From: Micavibrio aeruginosavorus
GTDB lineage: Bacteria > Pseudomonadota > Alphaproteobacteria > Micavibrionales > Micavibrionaceae
Length of the DNA: 34,001 nucleotides
Direction: 5' to 3'
NCBI GenBank assembly: GCA_003241475.1
Contig: QFQB01000011.1
Coordinates: forward strand, 1-34,001
A program made the position numbers and the translations under genes. Position 1 is the stretch's first letter, and every line of letters begins with the position of its first letter. Below are positions 7,383 to 15,492 of this stretch, piece after piece. The notes beneath the pieces were generated by a model that was given only the letters and a program-made list of their open reading frames with translations, had not been told where the DNA came from and did not search any database.

Positions 7383-8186
7383 GTGGCTGTCGACGATGTA
7401 AAGATCAACACGGGTTTCGTACCGCAGGCGACGGGAAATATGTCGCTTGCGCAGATGGACGAGATCGAGCGTCAGGCAAAAGCCCACACGATCGAAATCA
7501 CAACGACGCAAGCCAAAGCGGAAGCAGACGCCACCGAAGTGCGCGGCGCGGCGCAAGGATCAGCAAACGGCAAGGTTTACGGTGATATTGCATTGGAAGC
7601 CGCCGGCGTCAAAGCGATTACCGAGATCGGCGAATTTCTCGGCACGCGTCTTGAAGACGGCAAGCAAGCGCATGGCTCCCCGACGGGCGGCAAGCCGCAG
7701 CATATTGATGATCACATTAGAACAGCGTCGCGCGCGCCGGGACTTTACCGTAGCGAAGCCGCGCAAGCCGAATACGGCGGCGATCCGAAAAAGCCGAACT
7801 TTCCTTCCGCAACTGCGGACTATTCCGGTCTTGGCATTTCCACGCGCGCGAGCATCGCTTCGTCTTCGCTCGCCAAACAGGATTCCGCAGGACTTTACGA
7901 TCCCACGCCGAAAACACTTTCGAACATGAGCACCGAAGGCGTCGGCAGAAAAATGCAAAGCGTTCAATTGGCGCAGCAGCAGGTCGCCTCGCTTAAAATC
8001 GCCAACGAGGCCGCGCTGGAAAGCGTTCGTCCCGCCCGTGAAATACACTACGGCGCCCAATATAAAGCGCAGCAAATGGCGCCGGGGATGGATATGAGCA
8101 GCGGACCGAAATTCCGCGCGCAAGACTTTTTGAAGCAGGCTGAAGAAGAAAAGCAGCTGAGTGCATGGAGAGGGACGCAGACATGA
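7383..8186 (+). CDS. Uncharacterised low-complexity soluble protein, first gene of a two-gene operon
   Basis: I do not recognise this 267-residue protein. It has no cysteine, no signal peptide and no membrane segment, and is rich in Ala, Gln, Ser, Lys and Gly, as in largely disordered proteins. A probable helix-rich N-terminal third (MSLAQMDEIERQAKAHTIE then AKAEADATEVRGAAQG) is followed by a Ser/Pro/Gly middle and a second Gln/Ala helical stretch (KMQSVQLAQQQVASLKIAN). It starts with GTG; an AGGG lies 11 bases upstream, which is far, so a later ATG at 7440 is possible. It ends in an ATGA overlap with the next gene, so the pair is almost certainly cotranslated and probably works together. Confidence 0.7.
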   Translation: MAVDDVKINTGFVPQATGNMSLAQMDEIERQAKAHTIEITTTQAKAEADATEVRGAAQGSANGKVYGDIALEAAGVKAITEIGEFLGTRLEDGKQAHGSPTGGKPQHIDDHIRTASRAPGLYRSEAAQAEYGGDPKKPNFPSATADYSGLGISTRASIASSSLAKQDSAGLYDPTPKTLSNMSTEGVGRKMQSVQLAQQQVASLKIANEAALESVRPAREIHYGAQYKAQQMAPGMDMSSGPKFRAQDFLKQAEEEKQLSAWRGTQT

Positions 8187-8683
8187 GCACCTCTCTCGAT
8201 TTCCGCGAAAATCAGGCACAGATGGGCATTCAGCCCATGCTGACGATTCAGCCGCAGGGTCCGGAAGCCGATGTTGCGAATAATGCGCAGCTTTCGACGG
8301 CGCACAGAAATACATTCAACAACAATAGCGGCCTGAACGGAATGACGGCTGCTGCCGGTCTGGGCGGACCCAAACAGCAAGAATCGCAGCCGGGCGGTCA
8401 GGAGCTGACCGACAAAGCGTACAGCGCTATGAGCACCACGCACCAATTCGACAAGGTGCATATCGATCCCAATGAGAATGATGCAGCATTCGCTATGCGC
8501 CAGATGAACCAGACGGTCGGCGAGGCTGTCACGGCCTTCTCGAGCATCTTCAGCCTTGGCGACCGCAACAGCGACGGCGTTCCCGATGCCGAGCAGCAAG
8601 GCCCGAAACCGGAGGAGCCGAAGTTCGCAGCGCGTCCTGCCGTAGCCCCCGGTATGAGCTTTTCCTATTCCGGCGGCGCTTAG
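8183..8683 (+). CDS. Uncharacterised protein with a calcium-loop-like motif
   Basis: I do not recognise this 166-residue protein. It is Gln/Asn/Gly/Pro-rich and probably disordered outside one helical stretch (DAAFAMRQMNQTVGEAVTAFSSIF, about residues 100-123). That helix is followed directly by DRNSDGVPDAE (127-137), whose D-x-N-x-D-G-x-x-D-x-E spacing resembles thrombospondin type 3 or EF-hand-like calcium loops. There is no cysteine, signal peptide or membrane segment. The start at 8183 has GGAGAGGGA seven bases upstream and overlaps the preceding stop as ATGA. Together the two genes form an isolated unknown operon. Calcium binding is inference from one motif. Confidence 0.72.
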   Translation: MSTSLDFRENQAQMGIQPMLTIQPQGPEADVANNAQLSTAHRNTFNNNSGLNGMTAAAGLGGPKQQESQPGGQELTDKAYSAMSTTHQFDKVHIDPNENDAAFAMRQMNQTVGEAVTAFSSIFSLGDRNSDGVPDAEQQGPKPEEPKFAARPAVAPGMSFSYSGGA

Positions 8684-8686
8684 CGT

Positions 8687-9274
8687 TTAAGTCTGCAATC
8701 CTAGAATTTTAAATGTTTTTGCCATGCGCATAATGGCGCTGGCGAGGCAGAGCAGCGCGAACACGATGGCGAATGCTGCGAAATATCCGGGAAAGATGCA
8801 GCTTAGAACCGTAAAGAGCATTATCTCTGTGCGCTCTACCAATTCGAATTTTCCTGTGCGGGCAAGGCCTGTTTTTTGCGTGAAATATAGATAGGCGTAG
8901 CGAGAGGCGATCATCAGAACATAGGTGAAGAGCAAAATCGCCGCGCCCATGGTTTGGGTCGGCGCCGAGAGCATGAAGAAAAACGGAAAAGAAGCCGATA
9001 AAATCACATGCGAGATTTGCGAAGCGTAAATTCCGCGATCCGTGATTTGCGTTGCGCGGGCGACGGCGCCCGCCAGACCTTCGAAGAACCAGCCACACGC
9101 AAGGAGTACGAGGCCGAGCGGGTAGATCATCATGCCTGTCAGAAAACAGCCGCTGAGCCCGAACAGCAAGGACAATCCCGTCAGGTTATTCGCGCTCAAG
9201 CCGCTTTGCGACGTTTTGAGCGCCATTCGGTCCATAAGCGCCGTGAGGTGCGGCTTGAGATAGGGATCGAGCAT
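8687..9274 (-). CDS. CDP-alcohol phosphotransferase-fold protein lacking the catalytic aspartates
   Basis: Integral membrane protein of 195 residues with about five or six hydrophobic segments. The N-terminal SANNLTGLSLLFGL and the region ACGWFFEGLAGAVARAT resemble the CDP-alcohol phosphatidyltransferase fold, whose signature is D-x2-D-G-x2-A-R-x8-G-x3-D-x3-D. Here the aligned residues are E65, A68, G69, A72, R73, G81, S85 and H89: the Gly and Ala-Arg remain, but all four metal-binding aspartates are replaced and the spacer is one shorter. It lies three bases after pssA in the psd-pssA operon. A non-catalytic partner or regulator is more likely than an enzyme, but lipid binding could persist. 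Confidence 0.75.
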   Translation of the reverse strand: MLDPYLKPHLTALMDRMALKTSQSGLSANNLTGLSLLFGLSGCFLTGMMIYPLGLVLLACGWFFEGLAGAVARATQITDRGIYASQISHVILSASFPFFFMLSAPTQTMGAAILLFTYVLMIASRYAYLYFTQKTGLARTGKFELVERTEIMLFTVLSCIFPGYFAAFAIVFALLCLASAIMRMAKTFKILGLQT

Positions 9275-9277
9275 AGG

Positions 9278-10150
9278 CTACTCCGATGTGTCCGGGGTTT
9301 CTGCAAGGTCTTCAAGAGAGATGGCGCCGATGGCAAGATCGGCGAGATCTTCATCGTCGTTATATTCCTTTTGCAGGAGGCGGAATTTGCGAACCGCGAA
9401 GGGTATGGCGGCAATATAGAAGAGCGCCGCGATAGACAAAGTTTGCCATGGCGCGTGAAAAAGCGCAGCGATGAGCAGGGCCGCAAATGCCAGCGTCGGC
9501 ATGCCGAGCTTGGCGGGAACATGGATCATCTTGGTGGAGAAGGTCGGGATGCGGCTGACCATCATGCCTGCGATTAAAATGGTCCAGAGGCCGACAACCG
9601 GCGAGGCAAAACGATATTCTTCAAAAAAGCGGTCGGGGAACTGCAACGAGATCATGATGGGAAGAAGCGCAAGGCCTGCTCCTGCTGGCGCCGGAATGCC
9701 GGAGAAAAATTTCTTTTTCCAGTCGGGCAGTTTTTTTTGCGTCGAGTTGAATCGCGCAAGGCGCAGGGCGCTCGCTGCCGCAAACACGATCATGGCGATC
9801 CAGCCGACCTTGCCGGATTCTTCCAAAATCCATGAGTAAAGGATGATGGCGGGCGCAACGCCAAAAGCGAGAAAGTCGGAAAGCGAGTCCAATTGCGCGC
9901 CAAAATCCGATGTCGCTTTTAACAAGCGTGCCGTGGCTCCATCAAGCGCATCAAGGATGGCGGCGACAACAATGGCGAGCAATGCTTTTTCCCAAAGGTC
10001 ATCCCACGCAAACTGGATGGCGGCCAATCCTGCCGCCATTGCGCTCAAAGTCATGAGATTCGGGATCAGCTTGTTCAGGCCGACGACGCCGCTCTTGCCG
10101 CTTGGCGAGGGAGTCGGGTTTTCGCGCGGCTTGATCTCGCTGACAGCCAT
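9278..10150 (-). CDS. pssA: CDP-diacylglycerol-serine O-phosphatidyltransferase
   Basis: Membrane enzyme making phosphatidylserine from CDP-diacylglycerol and serine, the precursor decarboxylated by the psd product next door. The full CDP-alcohol signature is present in ILDALDGATARLLKATSDFG and on: D67, D70-G71, A74-R75, G84, D88 and D92. About eight membrane segments cover residues 30-265. A soluble acidic tail (YNDDEDLADLAIG and on) follows the last segment. At 290 residues it matches the long, multi-span PssA type II. It starts in a TAATG overlap with psd, and the degenerate homologue follows after three bases. Confidence 0.93.
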   Translation of the reverse strand: MAVSEIKPRENPTPSPSGKSGVVGLNKLIPNLMTLSAMAAGLAAIQFAWDDLWEKALLAIVVAAILDALDGATARLLKATSDFGAQLDSLSDFLAFGVAPAIILYSWILEESGKVGWIAMIVFAAASALRLARFNSTQKKLPDWKKKFFSGIPAPAGAGLALLPIMISLQFPDRFFEEYRFASPVVGLWTILIAGMMVSRIPTFSTKMIHVPAKLGMPTLAFAALLIAALFHAPWQTLSIAALFYIAAIPFAVRKFRLLQKEYNDDEDLADLAIGAISLEDLAETPDTSE

Positions 10151-10869
10151 TAGATAAGAACTCCGTCGCGCGGCGCTTCATCGCCGTCGAGGTCTGCGAA
10201 AACCGTTTCGCCGCCGATGGCGCGCTGGCCGACGCAGACAAGCGGCGAGATGCCTTCGGGAATGTAGATATCGACGCGGCTGCCGAAACGGATCATGCCG
10301 AAACGGTGGCCGGCATTGATGCTTTCGTCTTCGCGGGCGTCATTGATGATGCGGCGGGCGATCAGACCGGCAATCTGCACAACGCAGATTTTTTGGCCCG
10401 AGGGCGTTTCGATCAAAAGCGAGCAACGCTCGTTGTCTTCGCTGGCTTTGTCGAGATCGGCGTTGAAGAATTTTCCCGGCGAATAGATCTTGCGGATGAT
10501 CTTTCCCGAAACAGGCGCACGTTGCACATGCACGTCAAGCACGGACAAAAACGTGCTGATGCGGGTATAGCGCGTCTCATCGCCGCCCGCCATTTCCGGC
10601 GGCAGGGAAACATCGCCGACGACGGCGCTGACCAGACCGTCTGCGCCCGACAGCACGAGCGAAGATTTTTGCGGGACAACGCGGGCAGGATCGCGGAAGA
10701 AATACAGGCAAAAAACGGTGAAAACGATGGCGACAAAAGCCAGAAAGCTCGAAAAGGTGAAAAAGATCAGTGCCGCGACCACGCCGCCGCCGATAAAGGG
10801 AATCCCCGCTGGGTGCGGCGCGACCAGCACGGTCTTTTTGATGGTGTCGAGAAGGGATGTTCCGCTCAT
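10150..10869 (-). CDS. psd: Phosphatidylserine decarboxylase proenzyme
   Basis: Pyruvoyl-dependent decarboxylase converting phosphatidylserine to phosphatidylethanolamine. The self-cleavage site is the Gly196-Ser197 bond in MIRFGSRVD, which yields a short alpha chain carrying the pyruvoyl group. A hydrophobic segment at about residues 22-55 anchors it to the inner membrane. STFLSVLDVHVQRAPVSGK is the conserved core block. At 239 residues it belongs to the short alphaproteobacterial/archaeal-type Psd. AGGA lies just upstream of the ATG. It is first in the leftward psd-pssA operon, separated from the LOG gene by 179 bases in which I see no convincing promoter pair, only a TATAGT box. Confidence 0.94.
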   Translation of the reverse strand: MSGTSLLDTIKKTVLVAPHPAGIPFIGGGVVAALIFFTFSSFLAFVAIVFTVFCLYFFRDPARVVPQKSSLVLSGADGLVSAVVGDVSLPPEMAGGDETRYTRISTFLSVLDVHVQRAPVSGKIIRKIYSPGKFFNADLDKASEDNERCSLLIETPSGQKICVVQIAGLIARRIINDAREDESINAGHRFGMIRFGSRVDIYIPEGISPLVCVGQRAIGGETVFADLDGDEAPRDGVLI

Positions 10870-11048
10870 GTCCTGTGTAATCCTTGTAAGTTTCCTAATT
10901 GCCCGAAAAAACTATACGTTTTGCGCGGCGTTGCAAAGTGTTATGTCTGTGGTCATCTGTATGACGCATGAAGGGGCTGGCAAATCCTATCTCCTTGATG
11001 ATACAGTGAGAATTGTACGCAACTTATAGCAAGAAAAAGAAGAATAGT

Positions 11049-11633
11049 ATGACGAAAATCCAGTCGGTTTGTGTGTATTGCGGCTCTTCCTCCCGCGTTG
11101 ATCAATCCTATAAAGATGCTGCGGTGGAATTGGGCAAGATGCTCGCTGCAAACAAGTGGGATTTGGTGTACGGCGGCGGCCGCGTGGGCCTGATGGGGCT
11201 TGTCGCCGATTCCGCGCTGAGCGCAGGCTCTAAGGTTGTCGGGATCATTCCCAAACACATTCAAGCCCGCGAAATCGAGCATACGGACCTTACGGAGCTG
11301 CATATCGTCGATACGATGCATGTCAGAAAGCAAATGATGGTGGACCGTGCCGACGCATTTGTCATTCTGGCGGGGGGGCTTGGCACGCTGGACGAGTTTT
11401 TCGAAATTTTGACCTGGAAACAGTTGGGCCTGCATGACAAGCCCGTTGTTATGGTCAATGTAAACGGATACTGGACCAAGATGGTCGAGGCCATTCGCTA
11501 CATCGCCGACCAGAAATTCATGCGCGAAGAGGATTTCGGCATGTTTCAAGTGGTGGATTCCGTGGCGGATGTTGCGCAAGCCCTGTCCAACGCCCCGCAC
11601 GAACGGTTCGACCCGTCCAGCAAATGGATTTAA
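11049..11633 (+). CDS. LOG-family protein (putative nucleoside 5'-monophosphate phosphoribohydrolase)
   Basis: Rossmann-like protein related to LONELY GUY enzymes, which release free bases from nucleoside monophosphates (cytokinin activation in plants, AMP nucleosidase-like activity in bacteria). The 194-residue protein has the two family motifs: YGGGRVGLMG at 41-50 and AGGLGTLDE at 108-116. The second motif is normally PGGxGTxxE; here the proline is alanine, while the catalytic glutamate (E116) and glycines are kept. The ATG at 11049 is preceded only by a weak AAGAAG ribosome-binding site, and the frame extends twelve codons upstream without a better start. Confidence 0.88.
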   Translation: MTKIQSVCVYCGSSSRVDQSYKDAAVELGKMLAANKWDLVYGGGRVGLMGLVADSALSAGSKVVGIIPKHIQAREIEHTDLTELHIVDTMHVRKQMMVDRADAFVILAGGLGTLDEFFEILTWKQLGLHDKPVVMVNVNGYWTKMVEAIRYIADQKFMREEDFGMFQVVDSVADVAQALSNAPHERFDPSSKWI

Positions 11634-11773
11634 TTGGATCTGTGTATATTTTCATAACCAGTTAACCGTGATTTAAGGGGTCTGGCCGTAAGATAGGAAG
11701 AGTTCGCTTTCATAAGAAAAACCTTATTTAACAATCACTTTCTACCGCCCACCCACCAACCAAGGCCGAATGC

Positions 11774-12835
11774 ATGCAATATGATCACGATATCGATCTC
11801 GCCAAAAACGTCGCCGGCGATGCGATCGCGCGCATGCAAAAGGACGGCATCACGCCCGACCCTACCAATTTCGAGGTCTGGTACACCTATTATTCCAATT
11901 CGCACGCCGAGCTGAAAAAACAGATCGACGCGCTGATCAAGAGCAAGGGCAAGCTCACCACGATGGACTGTCATGGTCTGCACGACCAATTTTTGTCCGA
12001 ACGCAAACAGCAGGAAGCCTACACCCGCGCTTCGGACCAAATTCACGCAACATTGCACGATGTTTCCGGCCTGATGACCAACGTCAAGGAAGCCACATCG
12101 GAATACAGCGATACGCTGAGCGGCGTCACCAAGAAAATAGCCTCCGTTAAGACGCCGCAGGAAATGGAAGCGGTGATGAAGAGTGTTGTTGCCGACACCA
12201 ACAAAATGATGGAGCACAACAAAAAGCTCGAAGCCCAGCTGGACCGTTCTGCGGTCGCGATGGAAGAGCTTCGCCGCGATCTTGAACGCGTCCGCCGCGA
12301 AGCTATGACGGATGGCTTGACCAGCCTTTCCAACCGCAAATCGTTCGACGAGCAGATCGCGCGCCTTTCCAAGGAAAGCAGCGCCAGCGGAAAAATCTAT
12401 ACGTTGCTCATGCTCGATATCGACCATTTCAAGAGCTTCAACGACAATTACGGCCATCAGGTCGGCGATCAGGTTTTGCGCCTTGTCGCCCGTACGCTGA
12501 CGGACGGCATCAAAGGAAAAGACATTGCCGCGCGCTATGGCGGCGAGGAATTCGTCATCGTCCTGCCGGAAACAAATCTGGACCACGGCATCGTCGTCGC
12601 CGAATCCCTGCGCAAAGCGCTGGCCAACAAAGAAGTCATCAACCGGTCCAACGGCGAGCTTTTGGGCCGCATCACCATGTCTGTGGGCGTGGCGCAATAT
12701 TACGCGAATGAAAGCGTGGAAGATTTAATCGAACGCGCCGATGCTGCGCTCTACACCGCCAAGCACAACGGCCGCAATCAGGTCGCCGCCGCGCCGACGC
12801 CGCATGAACGCTCGCTTGCCACGAAGAAGCAATAA
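11774..12835 (+). CDS. Diguanylate cyclase with N-terminal helical domain
   Basis: Synthesises cyclic di-GMP from two GTP. The N-terminal half (about residues 1-170) is helical and soluble, with long charged coiled-coil stretches (EHNKKLEAQLDRSAVAMEEL); no membrane segment or PAS domain is visible. The GGDEF domain follows (MTDGLTSLSNRKSFDEQ onward) with the metal site MLDIDHFKSFNDNYGH and an active GGEEF at 256-260. The inhibitory RxxD motif five residues upstream is KGKD, so product inhibition may be lost or weakened. AAGG lies eight bases before the ATG. The N-terminal GITPDPTNFEVWYTYYS block resembles a domain common in alphaproteobacterial cyclases, but the signal it senses is unknown. 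Confidence 0.93.
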   Translation: MQYDHDIDLAKNVAGDAIARMQKDGITPDPTNFEVWYTYYSNSHAELKKQIDALIKSKGKLTTMDCHGLHDQFLSERKQQEAYTRASDQIHATLHDVSGLMTNVKEATSEYSDTLSGVTKKIASVKTPQEMEAVMKSVVADTNKMMEHNKKLEAQLDRSAVAMEELRRDLERVRREAMTDGLTSLSNRKSFDEQIARLSKESSASGKIYTLLMLDIDHFKSFNDNYGHQVGDQVLRLVARTLTDGIKGKDIAARYGGEEFVIVLPETNLDHGIVVAESLRKALANKEVINRSNGELLGRITMSVGVAQYYANESVEDLIERADAALYTAKHNGRNQVAAAPTPHERSLATKKQ

Positions 12836-12849
12836 CGTTATTTTCCCTT

Positions 12850-13326
12850 ATGGCCATCCTTTATTTAATGCACGGCTTTGTCGGCGCCGGAAAAACCACG
12901 TTTGCCAAAAAGCTGGAGCTCGAAAAACGCGCCGTGCGCTATTCCCATGATGAATGGATGCGCGATCGATTCGGAGAAAATCCGCCCGCCGGAAAATTCG
13001 CCGAATACTATGAGATTGTCGCCGACGACATAAAGCAACAGGCGGCCGAGCGCCTAAGCCGCGGGCAGGATGTCATTCTCGATTTCGGCTTTTGGACGAG
13101 AGCCGACAGGGATGAATACCGCAGCTGGGCGGATTTGATGGGGGCAGAGTGCGTTCTTTATTATATTCACGCCGATCCCGATGTCATGAAAGCCCGTGTT
13201 TTAAAACGCACCGAAGAGCTACCCGAAGGGCAACTTGTCATTGACGAAAACGCCATAGAACTTTTCAAGACGAAATTCGAGCCGCTTGCCGCCGATGAAG
13301 CGCATATTTCCGTCGGAACGGATTAA
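12850..13326 (+). CDS. P-loop kinase-like ATPase (AAA_33 type)
   Basis: Small ATP-binding protein of 158 residues related to zeta-toxin, gluconate-kinase and polynucleotide-kinase-like enzymes. Walker A is GFVGAGKTT at residues 9-17. VILDFGFWTRADRDEYR at about 77-93 fits the Walker B and adjacent substrate region, and a helical lid with several arginines (KARVLKRTEE) follows. The phosphoryl acceptor is unknown; homologues may phosphorylate small molecules or sugars. It starts 14 bases after the cyclase stop, so it may be cotranscribed with it. No antitoxin-like partner is present, which argues against a zeta-type toxin. Confidence 0.83.
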   Translation: MAILYLMHGFVGAGKTTFAKKLELEKRAVRYSHDEWMRDRFGENPPAGKFAEYYEIVADDIKQQAAERLSRGQDVILDFGFWTRADRDEYRSWADLMGAECVLYYIHADPDVMKARVLKRTEELPEGQLVIDENAIELFKTKFEPLAADEAHISVGTD

Positions 13327-13399
13327 AAGCGGATTCAATATTCATTTGCCGTGAAAAAACAGCCGCCCTTTTATTAGAATTTTTGCATGCCGTTATGCG

Positions 13400-13427
13400 T
13401 TGACTCTGTTGAATGCGATGCTATCAC
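13400..13427 (+). promoter_or_regulatory. Predicted sigma70-type promoter of the lipoprotein gene
   Basis: TTGACT (13400-13405, five of six consensus) and TATCAC (13422-13427, four of six) are separated by 16 bases. The start point would be near 13434, giving a leader of about 18 bases that holds the GGGAG ribosome-binding site of the lipoprotein gene. Confidence 0.45.
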
Positions 13428-13451
13428 TAGGATATCAATGCGGGAGAATTT

Positions 13452-14132
13452 ATGGATTTCAAACAACTTGCTCACACTTCTGTTCTATTGGCCGTGATGT
13501 TTTCTTTTACCGCCTGTCAGACCGGTAACAGCGGCGGCTACAAGCATCTTCGCATGCAAATCAAGGAAAACGGGCGCGCCGAACCGGGCAACCCTTTTTC
13601 CGATTTTGCGATGTCCGTAAAACCTTCCTGCGATCCGCAATTCGATGTGCATGTGACGTCTCAAAGGCCTTTTGCCCGCAGCTGGTACGATTGGCAAAAA
13701 CTGTATTATGTTGCGGATCAGCAATATCTGCTACGCAAGAAAAACTGCGGGACCGACGTGCCGCTGTATATGTATGCCCATCAGGGAGACTGGAAAAATC
13801 CGCCCGTTATGGCGGCGCGCCGCGACGTCAATGGAGCGTTGACCGGAATTACGGGCATGCCGACTTATCCGCCGCCGAAACCCGTCAGCCAGAGGGCGGC
13901 TTCTTCTTATTCTGGCGAAATGGATCCCGTAACGAAGGGCATGGTGATTTTCGGGGCGCTGGTTGTCGGCATGATGGCGTATTGCGCGCAAAACGGCTGT
14001 GACAGTGGTTATTCTGAAAGTGCAGACGACATTAATAAAAAATACGATAAAATAGAACGCGACCAGCGCCACAAAGACTGCATGAATCAACAGTTGCAGG
14101 ACGGCTTTGCGATCACGCCTTGCGTGTATTAA
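13452..14132 (+). CDS. Putative lipoprotein with an internal membrane segment, unknown function
   Basis: Secreted protein of 226 residues that I do not recognise. The N-terminal signal sequence runs into a lipobox-like SFTAC with Cys22 as probable lipidation site; the -3 phenylalanine is unusual. A Trp/Tyr-rich globular region (about 60-120) is followed by a Pro/Ser linker and a hydrophobic glycine-rich segment at about 163-179 (MVIFGALVVGMMAY) that could span or dip into a membrane. The C-terminal part is charged and has several cysteines that could form disulfides. GGGAG lies well placed before the ATG. The stop overlaps that of mntH by four bases, tail to tail. Confidence 0.75.
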   Translation: MDFKQLAHTSVLLAVMFSFTACQTGNSGGYKHLRMQIKENGRAEPGNPFSDFAMSVKPSCDPQFDVHVTSQRPFARSWYDWQKLYYVADQQYLLRKKNCGTDVPLYMYAHQGDWKNPPVMAARRDVNGALTGITGMPTYPPPKPVSQRAASSYSGEMDPVTKGMVIFGALVVGMMAYCAQNGCDSGYSESADDINKKYDKIERDQRHKDCMNQQLQDGFAITPCVY

Positions 14133-15481
14133 AGCGCGCTGGATGCCAAGTCCCAGAGCATTTTCACATTCAGGCAAATCAGGATCACGGCGATTAAAGC
14201 GGCAAGAATGGATACCCATTTTGGTGCAACGAGATTTCCCATTTTCTTTTTGTTGGCTGTGTAAAGAACAAGCGGAACCACGGCGAACGGCAATTGCAGG
14301 CTTAAGACAACTTGAGAGGCAATCAGTAGTTTGGCCGTTCCCTCTCCGCCGTAGATCATGGTCACGATAATCGCAGGCACGATGGCGATGGCCCGCGTGA
14401 TCAGGCGGCGCACCCATGGCTTGAGGCGGATGTTGATGAATCCTTCCATCACGACCTGCCCCGCCAGCGTCGCCGTCACCGTTGAATTCAGACCGCAGCA
14501 TAAAAGCGCAATGGCAAACAAAGGCGCAGCAATGGCGGTTCCCAGCGCGGGCGCAAGCAAGGTATGCGCATGCTCCAGTTCGAAGACTTCGGTATTTCCA
14601 TGCGCATGGAACGCGGCGGCGGCCAAAATCAGGATGGAAGCATTGATGAACAATGCCAGCATGAGGGCGATGGTGGAATCTATTGTGGCGAATTTGATCG
14701 CTTCGCGCTTATCTTCCGCGTTCGTGCCGACAGCGCGGGTCTGCACCACGGCGGAATGAAGGTAGAGATTGTGCGGCATCACGGTCGCGCCGATAATGCC
14801 GAGCGCGATGTAAAGCATGGCGGGGTTGGCCACGATCTGCGGCGAAGGGATGAAGCCCGCGGCGATCGCGCCCAGATCGGGATCGGCCAAAAACACCTGC
14901 ACGCCGAAACAGGCGAAAATCACAATGAGCAGCGTGATAACGAAAGCCTCGACCCAGCGAAAGCCCAGACGCTGGAACGCCAAAACCAAAAACACATCGA
15001 GCGCCGTGATGATGACGCCGATTTCCATAGGAATGTTGAAGAGCAGATAAAGCCCGATGGCGGTGCCGATGACTTCGGCCAGATCGGTCGCGCAAATGGC
15101 AAGCTCGGCCAGAATCCACAAAACAAAAGAGACGGGCTTGGAAGAAGAATCGCGGCAGGCTTGCGCAAGATCGCGGCCCGATCCGATGCCGAGGCGCGCG
15201 CACAAAGACTGCAGCAAAATCGCCATGAGGTTGGAAATCAGGGCTACCGCCAGAAGCGTGTAGCCGAATTGCGAGCCTCCGGCGAGGCTGGTCGCCCAGT
15301 TGCCGGGGTCCATATAGCCCACAGCCACCAGATAGCCCGGCCCGAAGAACGCCATGAATTTGCGGAAAATTCCCCAGCCCTTTTTGACGGGGATGGAGGC
15401 GTGGACATCGGAAAGGGAGGCGTCGCCTTGGCGGCTGCGCCATCCTTGAGACATGTAAAGCTTCAGGGCGTCGGGGCTCAT
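14129..15481 (-). CDS. mntH: Nramp-family manganese/divalent metal transporter
   Basis: Proton-coupled Mn(II)/Fe(II) importer of the inner membrane, 450 residues with eleven or twelve membrane segments. The metal-binding motifs are complete: YMDPGNWATSLAGG in segment 1 and MPHNLYLHS in segment 6. A hydrophilic N-terminus of about 40 residues precedes segment 1. It diverges from mntR, and MntR-like boxes overlap its predicted promoter, so repression by Mn-loaded MntR is expected. The predicted start point lies only about five bases before the first ATG, so the in-frame ATG at residue 10 (15454) is a possible alternative start. The 3' end overlaps the lipoprotein gene by four bases. Confidence 0.95.
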   Translation of the reverse strand: MSPDALKLYMSQGWRSRQGDASLSDVHASIPVKKGWGIFRKFMAFFGPGYLVAVGYMDPGNWATSLAGGSQFGYTLLAVALISNLMAILLQSLCARLGIGSGRDLAQACRDSSSKPVSFVLWILAELAICATDLAEVIGTAIGLYLLFNIPMEIGVIITALDVFLVLAFQRLGFRWVEAFVITLLIVIFACFGVQVFLADPDLGAIAAGFIPSPQIVANPAMLYIALGIIGATVMPHNLYLHSAVVQTRAVGTNAEDKREAIKFATIDSTIALMLALFINASILILAAAAFHAHGNTEVFELEHAHTLLAPALGTAIAAPLFAIALLCCGLNSTVTATLAGQVVMEGFINIRLKPWVRRLITRAIAIVPAIIVTMIYGGEGTAKLLIASQVVLSLQLPFAVVPLVLYTANKKKMGNLVAPKWVSILAALIAVILICLNVKMLWDLASSAL

Positions 15482-15492
15482 GATTTTTTTAG

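Noticed and set aside
12850..13326. P-loop protein as a zeta-type toxin
   Set aside because: No antitoxin gene adjoins it and it follows a cyclase gene; the kinase-like call is safer.
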